Assembly: GCA_016648135.1 (NCBI GenBank)
Contig: JADDOH010002592.1
Coordinates: 1 to 64,000 of the forward strand
Direction: 5' to 3'
From: Agrypnia vestita
Lineage: Eukaryota; Arthropoda; Insecta; Trichoptera; Phryganeidae
DNA: 64,000 nt
The notes under the pieces are model-generated. The model had not been told where the DNA came from. It saw only the letters and a program-made list of their open reading frames with translations, and searched no databases. How positions within the stretch are numbered: the first letter of the stretch is position 1; the number at the start of each line of letters is the position of its first letter. Shown one piece after another: positions 57,801 through 64,000 of this stretch. A program made the position numbers and the translations under genes.

Positions 57801-60800
57801 GCTCCTAATTATTTGCTGTATAATTTAATGTAATGTAAGAAAAATGAAAGTGGGTAGATGGGAGTGACAAATGTTGAAGTTCTCCGGAGTATGGATAAAG
57901 ACACAGAAGTGCTACGGACTACCAAGAAAAGAAAGCTTGTGTATCTCGGACGTATTATGACAAGACCAAAGTATAGTCTAAAGCAACTCCTCATCCAGGG
58001 GAAAATAAGTGGTAAAAGAAGTTTAGGAATATGCCGCATCTCATGGTTGCGTAACTTGAGGGACTGGCATAAGTGTAACTCGACTGAGTTATTCCGTGCG
58101 GCGGTAAATTAAATCACAATGATCGCCGACCTCTGATAGAAGATGAGACCGTAAGAAGTAGAAGATTATTTATGAAACATTGTAAAAAAAATAATTTTAA
58201 AAAATTACCTCCTCCAGAAGCTGCCGCCCCAATATCAAACTGCGTGGTGTTGACAAGGTTGAAGGACCTGCCGTAGGTGGGCATCCCTATCATCAGCTTC
58301 TCGGCGGGCGCTCCTTGTTTCACCCATTCGCGGGCTGAGAAGTCCTAGAAGAGCAAGCATAGTGCCATCAAATACCGTGCGGTCACAAGTCAGCAAGCTT
58401 CAGCAATCCTTAAACCCTTTCATTCGAGAATATCTCATCCGAAATCTCAATATGTTCCAAGTCTTATTCCATGTAGATATAGATACAGACTGCTCGGGCA
58501 ATTCTTTCTGAGGCAATCTAATGCGCTCAACCCACTGGAATCTTATTGATTAATAAGAGCACATATTAATTTATGTGAGTGTTGTGGTTTTCCGATCACG
58601 TGAATTTTTAAAAAAAGCTAAAAAGTCAGTTTTAAAATTCATTTACAAGTACTGAAATAACGATGCTAAGGATAATTTTTTTTGAGGGAGCAGTATATAA
58701 CAAGAGGTTTATAATATTTATTTAATGAAATGAAATCATTAATGCTTTATATCTACACTAAATATTCGTCGAATATTTAAAATTACTTTTAAGAAGGCTG
58801 ATAAAATCTTCAATAGCATGAAGCACATGCATATTAATTGGCCAATGACAAAGGTAAAACGTTACGATCATAATAATATACTCGTACGCAACAATTACTC
58901 ATGTATTTATATTAATACGTCTCGATAAACTGCCTTCAACTCGTATGAGTTGCTATCAATAGTCGGTTTCACTTTTGAAATCGATATTGCAATCGGGTTG
59001 AATGATACGTGGTATTCAAAAGATATCAGATCTCAATGCGTTGCAGAATAAACATTCATTTGAAGCAACCGTTTAATTGACAACGACAATGGCTAGTCTT
59101 ATAGACAATAAGATACTGTGTCACACTTAAGTACAATGAGCGAGTGAAAGTTTAATGAAACTTAATGGTAAAATTATCTTGGCCCTTGATTCACGACTTT
59201 CGCACGGTGGTGCAATCTGTCATTAACATTTAAGATGATGCTGAACAATGATTTTTTTGGAGGAAAACAATGATGCATACAAGAATAGCGAAATAAGGGG
59301 AATTTTTCAGTTAAAGATGAGCTCATATCATTACAATAACAATGATTGATAAAAATGTATTAGCAGGAAGTGAGATTGTGGCTTGCCGCTTTTCCTTGTG
59401 TTTGAATTCAGCAAAGTGGCGTTAAAATATGGTACTTTAATGGGACTAAAGTTTTATTATATGGACCAAAATACGACATGTAAAAACTTTTCTTTTCCCA
59501 ACATTTTTTAAGACTATGAGACAAATAATTTCCTCTTCATGAATTTGTTCCATCAAGCAGGTCGTGTTAATTTAAATTGCTTTAAAATATGGAGGTTATT
59601 AAAGTAAGGCAATTTATATAGATTTTTGATTTTTTACAGAATCTGGCAGATTTAAAGAAAAAATTAAAATGTGTGGCTCTAGTATTAGATGCAAAATTTC
59701 CTTTTTTGTAAATATTGTATTGCGTATTACACAAAATGCGGTCCCCCATGACTTATCCATTTATGCTAGAAAATAAAAATGTAGTGAATGTGATTAAATA
59801 TTTGTTCGCATTATGAGTCACGAGGATAATATTGCGCAACACTGCTGGTGGAAAAGTTGAATTCTCCATTCACTAGTAAAAGTTGTCATCAATAAGTCAT
59901 TCCAAAAATGCGACAGAAATACATTGGATAGAGCCAAATGCTACCAATTAATTTTAACTGCAAAATAATTAATATTTTGGCAAGTCGCCAAAATATTAAT
60001 AAAATCTTGACTTCAATAAAACAATAAATGAGTTACAAAAGAGAAGATCTTCATTCGGAAAGTGTTACTAATAAATTACTAGAATGAAAAAAAAATATAT
60101 GGAAGAATAAATATGGTGAGTACTTACAACAGTGAGTTTCTTCTGATAGCTGGTGGCACTTTCCAGAGGGAAAAGGGGACTGTTATGACCGACCTGTCTC
60201 TCCCATTGGCCGTGGAAGTCATATGTCATCACATTTATGAAATCCTGGTAATCAAAAATAATATTATTTATCGTCAATTAATATTTTTAACGTGTTACTT
60301 GTTTAGTTTATTTAGAGATACTTACACTATTCTAACATTAATTATTAATAAAAATAAAACATTTTTTAAAATGAATTATCAACATGTTTCGAGGCCAATG
60401 GTTCCTTAATTAGAATACAGCCTATGTTTGAAATTTAAATTGTAAGTAAAGACACTTACAAAAACAAACAAATAATATATCGGGGTTCAAAAACTAATAA
60501 AGAACTTATCTAAAAATTTTAAAGATATTGATTTGCAAAAAGAATTTGGTTATTTATTAAATTCAGTTTGCTATTAACATATTTTCTCTATTCTAAAATT
60601 TTTATAAGGTTTATAAACCTTTGTTAATATCTAAATAATCATTTATTTTTAAAAGATGATTGGAAAATTTTTTTTTTTTTTATTAACTTCTGAAGTGTTC
60701 CTTAATTCTTGTTTAATTCATTTCGTTCCTTAATTCGTTTCTACAATTTACCTACATAAAGCATTTTCTTCATATTAATATGCTTATTAATAATATTTCA

Positions 60801-62935
60801 TTTGAAGCCATCAAAGTCTTTAACATGTTGATTATTCAATAAATAGTGGCTTAATACAAAGTATTTCATTATTTTTAAACTCAAATATTACTAAGAATAA
60901 TACCAATTTCTGTCATATTTTATCTAATATGTATGTAATTCTACAAATTACAAGTATTATATACATCCTTAAATTTATACAGAATGTTTATTTGTACAGC
61001 ATATTGCCTATTAATTTTCCATATGTCATACGTTATACTTAAAATTGTATTATTATGTCTGTGTACAAAAATACAATTTAATTGTACACAAATACAATAA
61101 AATTGAATCCTAATAGATTAAAAATCAAACATGATATTTTTTTTAAGAATATACCAGGTATTTGGAGATTTCAGGGACGTCATATCCTGCAGCGATTGCT
61201 TCAAAAGAGGCGGGGACAGCAGCTGTCAGCATGAGACGTGGTTGACCGGAGGATTTAGCTTCTCCCTCGAACGCAAGACGGAGTTCCTTCAGAAGGGAGA
61301 CAAAAGCTGCGCGATCGTCAGCCCCTCTATAAAAGATTTTTTGATTTGCACTGTAAGCCAATTTTTTTTATGAAACATCATATTTTAAGCGTTTTTCTAG
61401 TTGTGGATAGTAATATTTCTACCCCATTATAGTACACAAGCATCTGTGATTTTCATTTTAGTTATAAATATTTATAAAGAATAAAAAAATAGAGTTTATG
61501 GTGGACAAATGTTTTGGATTGAAGATTTGAATTGTTTAGAATTTATTTCTACAGGTAAATTAATGCTTACCCGAGTGAATATCATTATTTTCCCTCATAT
61601 ATTTTTAACTTTTACCTACTCGTATTTTACATTTCAATTTCATATTATGCGTATTTGTCTATATTTTTGTAATTTTTTTTTTTCAATATACAGTATCTTT
61701 TTTTGACAGACGTGGCATGCTTTTTACACGTAGATTTAAAAAAAATCGGAAAAAATAAAAACACACCTTGGATATTCCCAGTCGACGTCCAGTCCATTGA
61801 ATTGGTAGTCCCTAAGGAAGTCTATGGCCTCATACACGAATTGGTTCATACGGAATACGTTAGATGTCAGCTCTTTGAAAGGAGTTGAACCGAAAGCCCA
61901 GCCTCCAATAGCCAAAAGAATCTGAAAATTTTCAATTGAATTTAATTAAATATATTTTTAAAAGTCAATTATAATTGTAATTTATTAATAGAAAATGTAA
62001 ATTTTTAATTAGAAAAAACGGAATTAATGTAATTCCATGCAAAGAAGACAACGCATTTCAAAAAATTCTAGAAATATCAACATTAGACTAAAGTAGCATC
62101 ATCTTTATCTAACTAGTAATAAGTTTTCTGAATTCACAAACCACACCAACGCTAATAATCATTAGTTTCATTCAAGTATAATTAAATTTCTCCATCCTGT
62201 CGCGTGTAACGGTAAAAATAGTCATTTTGTATGTTTAGATGTTAAAAAAAAATCGGGTATTTATTTGCTTAAAAATTTCACATTTTCCTCTCCTCTCCTC
62301 TCAATATTCCCGTTACAACCCCCCTTTCATCTTCCACCAGTTATACTCCGGCGTCTTTTGTCAGTACTTAATAATTATTTGTATTATCATAATTATTTGC
62401 ATAACCACCTAAGGTTACGTTTTTTATAATTGAATGTGTTAAGTTGAACACTTTATATGTCGATGAGGTTCTGCAAACCTGGAAACTCGAGTAGAATTAT
62501 ATAATTTATACTTTATAATAACTCTAATTAGTAATCGTATATTATGTTATATATATATAATCATATAGTATAGTTATGTTATAATATATGATTACTCAGT
62601 TAGAGTTTTTATCTGTACATTTTAATGTAATATATGTATACATTCGATATGAGAGAACAATATGTATTGAACAATTTTAAGGATAAGCTTTTCTATTAAA
62701 AAAAGAGACACCATTACCTTCAAATTGGGGTTTTTCTCTCTAAGGGCGATGACCTTGTCATACATATCAGCATCCTTGGGATCCCCTTCCGCGAGCTTGT
62801 TATCCTTGAGGGTGGCAAAGGCGTAGATGAGATGTGTGCACAGGAACGGGTCGATGTTTTCTGGAAGGAACTTTCCTGAGCCTGGCCTCTTCTGGGACCA
62901 GGACGTCATGTAGCAGAATATTTGGGGCTCACGCT
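51655..62935 (-). CDS. Insect chitinase (GH18 plus CBM14), C-terminal part, eight exons
   Basis: Exons: 62935-62718, 61921-61767, 61326-61155, 60244-60128, 58344-58209, 57657-57485, 52485-52284, 51872-51655. All introns start GT and end AG, and phases agree at every junction, giving 462 residues. The enzyme hydrolyses beta-1,4 bonds in chitin, outside the cell, in cuticle or gut-lining turnover. All four GH18 signatures are present: K72-ILLAIGGW80, [11 protein letters not shown] (113-123), MTYDFHG (187-193) and [12 protein letters not shown] (333-344). The DxDxE residues D117, D119 and E121 are kept; the base usually D before them is N114. CBM14 follows with six cysteines (396, 412, 418, 428, 441, 450), then a short [12 protein letters not shown] tail. 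The first exon begins mid-codon without signal peptide or Met, so upstream exons are beyond 64000. Best guess: the last domain of a multi-domain Cht10-type enzyme. Confidence 0.93.
52284..52485 (-). CDS. Chitinase exon g
   Basis: Acceptor TCTGTACAG, donor GATC-GTGAGT. It encodes [21 protein letters not shown], with the Trp at the base of the active site, then the end of the barrel and a linker. The intron before it is 4999 bases. Confidence 0.93.
52771..53097. repeat. 39-bp minisatellite, about 8.4 copies
   Basis: The unit reads GCAATATTTTCCATTGAAAC, GTTGCAATATATGCAATAT, with one to three changes per copy. Because 39 is a multiple of three and the unit has no stop in several frames, it yields long 13-residue-repeat reading frames on both strands; these are not genes. 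GCAATAT words within the unit repeat at a shorter scale. Confidence 0.95.
53335..53450 (-). repeat. Dispersed repeat, also at 22090-22200 (opposite strand)
   Basis: See the shared words listed for the plus-strand copy, especially the complement of TTGGTACACGCATCGTCTGCG. Confidence 0.55.
53530..53830 (+). mobile_element. Penelope-type terminal sequence, family A3
   Basis: Three NACACGGTATTG units are followed by CCCTGATAATGGACCCTGCAACGGGATCC, GAAAAGTC and the end GTGGCAGTGAAAAACCTATGAACATTCTT. The hammerhead-like core has G8 changed to A (CUGAUAA) and the stem III block reads AAGU, so this copy is probably dead. Confidence 0.6.
54434..54590. repeat. Penelope-type terminal piece, family E2
   Basis: CAATTGATTCAGTAACATTGTAGATTGACATTT (54440-54472) matches 4236-4270 in the same orientation, while the following part is inverted. 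On the minus strand: CACC-UUGACGA-U-GGAAA(GGUA)UUUUC-GAA-ACAUGU-A-GGUG. Stem I CACC/GGUG, stem II five pairs, palindrome ACAUGU, cleavage base A; the first core base is U. Confidence 0.5.
54985..55130. mobile_element. Hairpin element D with hammerhead-like motif
   Basis: Inverted arms: TATACACGACTAGTTTCGAGAGCCAC / GTGGCTCTCGAAACTATTCATGTATA and CTACAGGTGAGTATATAAAC / GTTTATATTCTCACCTGTAG, with a spacer of about 20 bases. The minus strand of the left arm gives CAC-CUGUAGA-U-GAGAGC(AUCUGUG)GCUCUC-GAA-ACUAGU-C-GUG (54991-55033): stem I CAC/GUG, six-pair stem II, palindrome ACUAGU and C. A6 of the core is U. The right arm has a longer, decayed stem II. Confidence 0.65.
55885..56410. mobile_element. 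526-bp MITE with TA target duplication
   Basis: Ends TA-CAGGGTTATTTGGAAAACAT and ATGTTTTCCAAATAACCCTG-TA. The inverted repeats extend about 60 bases (through CTGCCTTGATTATGAG / CTCATAATCAAGGCAG), and much of the inner part is inverted too (GTTGGACTATCATTACAGTA / TACTGTAATGATGGTTCAAC). The TA duplication and CAGGGT ends suggest a Tc1/mariner-type non-autonomous element. Relatives: 28262-28497, 31195-31592 and 33400-33660. The frame at 55877-56122 is a by-product. Confidence 0.8.
56498..56511. repeat. Left target-site duplication of Penelope 1
   Basis: CGTCGGCGTAATTA, identical to 57182-57195. Confidence 0.8.
56598..56638 (-). ncRNA. Hammerhead-ribozyme-like motif A4
   Basis: GCC-CUGAUGA-U-GGACCC(UGCAAU)GGGAUCC-GAA-ACGU-C-GGC on the minus strand, about 65 bases after the Penelope stop codon. 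Stem II is better paired than in copy A2 (GGACCC/GGGAUCC with one bulged A). Core and GAA are intact; one extra U precedes stem II. Confidence 0.55.
56701..57181 (-). pseudogene. Penelope-like C-terminus with GIY-YIG endonuclease domain
   Basis: Open from the truncation at 57181 to the stop at 56701. It reads [20 protein letters not shown], then [19 protein letters not shown] (GVY/YVG nuclease motif, with a CxxC pair), [12 protein letters not shown] (conserved Arg and His), [12 protein letters not shown] and the family's REAxEIxK-like [12 protein letters not shown], then a polar tail. It lacks the reverse-transcriptase domain, so it cannot move itself. Compared with Penelope 2 (45579-46233) it is a different family, with only the motif residues in common. 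Confidence 0.85.
57182..57195. repeat. Right target-site duplication of Penelope 1
   Basis: CGTCGGCGTAATTA, identical to 56498-56511. Confidence 0.8.
57485..57657 (-). CDS. Chitinase exon f (chitinase insertion domain)
   Basis: Acceptor CTTTCTAG, donor AAA-GTGAGT. It encodes [20 protein letters not shown] through [19 protein letters not shown], the alpha+beta insertion domain found in chitinases with deep clefts. Confidence 0.93.
57850..58145 (+). mobile_element. LINE reverse-transcriptase C-terminus in a chitinase intron
   Basis: The frame reads [54 protein letters not shown] and [10 protein letters not shown]. This is the widespread insect LINE ending with RKLxYLGHIMR, GKIxGKRxxGRRRxSWLxNLRxW and ELFRAA; the later part has stops. 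It lies antisense to the chitinase gene, in intron 57658-58208. Confidence 0.75.
58209..58344 (-). CDS. Chitinase exon e
   Basis: Acceptor TCTTCTAG, donor GGAG-GTAATT. It encodes [13 protein letters not shown] and [15 protein letters not shown], the GxPxYGRxF block of GH18 family enzymes, and ends one base into a Gly codon. Confidence 0.93.
58345..60127 (-). other. Chitinase intron of 1.8 kb
   Basis: No repeat families or genes recognised in it. Confidence 0.6.
60128..60244 (-). CDS. Chitinase exon d
   Basis: Acceptor GATTACCAG, donor GTT-GTAAGTA. Phase 0 at both ends. It encodes the [15 protein letters not shown] strand, with the conserved Met-Tyr-Asp that line the substrate cleft. Confidence 0.93.
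60361..60870. repeat. Penelope-type family F termini in inverted orientation
   Basis: Minus-strand motif at 60366-60409: GGAACCAUUGGCCUC-GAA-ACAUGU-U-GAUAA, with the core decayed to CUAAUUA. A plus-strand half at 60822-60850 (ACATGTTGATTATTCAATAAATAGTGG) faces it about 420 bases away. GAA and the palindrome are kept here while the core is kept in F1, so the two copies decayed in different places. It lies inside the chitinase intron 60245-61154. Confidence 0.5.
61155..61326 (-). CDS. Chitinase exon c
   Basis: Acceptor TTTTATAG, donor CTG-GTATAT. It completes R124 and encodes [16 protein letters not shown] and [20 protein letters not shown], ending at SKYL. Confidence 0.93.
61767..61921 (-). 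CDS. Chitinase exon b (catalytic motif)
   Basis: Acceptor AATTTTCAG, donor CCAAG-GTGTGT. It encodes [11 protein letters not shown] and the catalytic strand [11 protein letters not shown], and ends two bases into the Arg codon completed by exon c. Confidence 0.93.
62718..62935 (-). CDS. Chitinase exon a (first in window)
   Basis: Acceptor TTTTTTCTTTAG at 62937-62936, donor AAG-GTAATGG at 62717. It encodes residues 1-72: [12 protein letters not shown] at the first beta strand, [10 protein letters not shown] (strand 2) and REKNPNLK leading into the next exon's ILLAIGGW. Begins in phase with two bases of a split codon. Confidence 0.92.
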
Positions 62936-64000
62936 CTAAAGAAAAAAAAAATTAGGATAAATTTCACAGACACACAGAGACGAAGCCACTTATATGGGAA
63001 ATGTGTATGGAAGTCTTTATAGGGGGGCCACGGGGCTAATGACCCATACTAGCTGGCATAAAATATAATACATATATAAATAAAAATATTAAAAGTAACA
63101 TTTTATTCAACATGAAGTTATTTCAATGTTCAATTTTCAATTTCAAAATAAAATAGCATTATTATTCCTATCTATTAGTATCTCGATATATACCTACCAG
63201 TCAAAACCTGTAACTGGCTTTTATGTTTACCATTCTTTGAATTTACTTAATTATTGTTATATGTTGGTTTTCCGAATAAATATAAAAAGAAATAATATTA
63301 AACTAGCTATAATCCATAAAAAAATTAAATACTTTTACTTTATATTTCGGCCGCCAGTTAAGACTGTGAGAACAGCGCTTTCTATAGTAGCGTGGCGTCT
63401 TGATAACGTCAGTGATAGACATTATTAAATAGAGAATTATACTTTTTTGCTCCTTATACCTTTTTATTATATTATAACTCATTATTATTTGAGCCATCTG
63501 GTAGCGTTAGTGACGGACATTGTAACGCAGAGAAAATACTTTTTTGTAGTACCTCACTTTATACACCTTATCATTATTTATGCCATTTTATAGCTTTAGT
63601 AACAGACATTGTTCCATAGAGAATTGCTCTATGCTGATAATGACCAATGACATACGCAATATATTACCTAATGGATGCACACGTTACTTTTAATTTTCAT
63701 TAAAATGAAATATTAAAAAAAACTAAATATTAAAAAATATATCTAATTCAGTACCTAGTTTAAAAAATGTTGAGAATTTCGTGAATGTTTTCATTTTAAT
63801 TAATAACATTTTTGAAATCATACTACCTAATTCTGAAAACGAAACGAGATCAGTTATTGGATTCTAGTTTCGGTTACGGATGAACATTCGAAATTATTAT
63901 TACTGGGGAAAATTCCCTGAAAAAAACTTGATAACAATCAAGTTTTTATGAGAAATGTCTATAAATTCACTGTATGTATTATATTCATGTCCATGTAACC
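62936..64000 (-). other. Upstream chitinase intron or 5' region; no exon found
   Basis: On the minus strand I find no signal-peptide exon, chitin-binding domain or linker exon. A short repeat-X piece (ATGGAAGTCTTTATAGGG) lies at 63007-63025. A promoter cannot be assigned because the first exon is not in the window. Confidence 0.5.

Noticed and set aside
63126..63428. An extra upstream chitinase exon or small gene
   Set aside because: The frames here have random AT-rich composition, no splice-phase fit to the exon at 62935 and no signal peptide on the minus strand.

Overview
The window looks like nuclear DNA from an insect. It is AT-rich (about 30% GC by eye), has no operon-like gene packing, holds one spliced gene and is otherwise crowded with repeats. 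The order of insect cannot be fixed from the sequence. The only gene that can be assembled with confidence is a chitinase on the minus strand at the right end. Eight exons between 62935 and 51655 join in phase, with GT/AG introns throughout, into a 462-residue C-terminal portion: one GH18 catalytic domain, one six-cysteine chitin-binding domain (CBM14) and a stop codon. The first visible exon starts inside a codon, so the 5' part of the gene lies beyond base 64000. The sequence best fits a large group II (Cht10-like) insect chitinase, but a smaller single-domain chitinase is not excluded.

Layout. 1-9342: two direct copies of a TG...CA-bounded repeat of about 1.1-1.2 kb that looks like a pair of LTRs, enclosing about 7 kb without recognisable gag-pol. 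That interval holds a GAA-rich stretch, a GC-rich block with a 128-codon reading frame, and a second GC-richer block beside the right copy. 9343-22840: gene-poor DNA with MITE-like inverted repeats, a Penelope terminal piece, a long hairpin element (16826-17120) and a solo LTR (20967-21259). 22841-24030: a nested tandem repeat ending in (GACA)n, probably a non-LTR element tail. 24100-50000: tRNA-derived SINE pieces, LINE reverse-transcriptase relics, several MITEs (hAT-like, TA-duplicating and foldback), perfect AT palindromes, a Penelope GIY-YIG fragment (45579-46233) and two reading frames I cannot assign. 51400-62935: the chitinase gene. Its 5-kb intron (52486-57484) is stuffed with a 39-bp minisatellite, three kinds of Penelope-type terminal sequence, a 526-bp MITE and a 5'-truncated Penelope element with a 14-bp target-site duplication.

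The thread that ties the repeats together is a short motif recurring in at least nine unrelated-looking repeats: CUGANGA-like core, a hairpin, GAA, then a short self-complementary A...U block, one non-G base, and bases pairing with those before the core. This matches the layout of a hammerhead ribozyme with a tiny palindromic stem III, the form reported for Penelope-like retroelements. In this window both recognisable Penelope GIY-YIG fragments have the motif just 3' of their coding sequence, and three repeats carry it inside long inverted hairpins with no reverse transcriptase. The match to hammerheads is inference: every copy has one extra base between the core and stem II, and nothing was computed.
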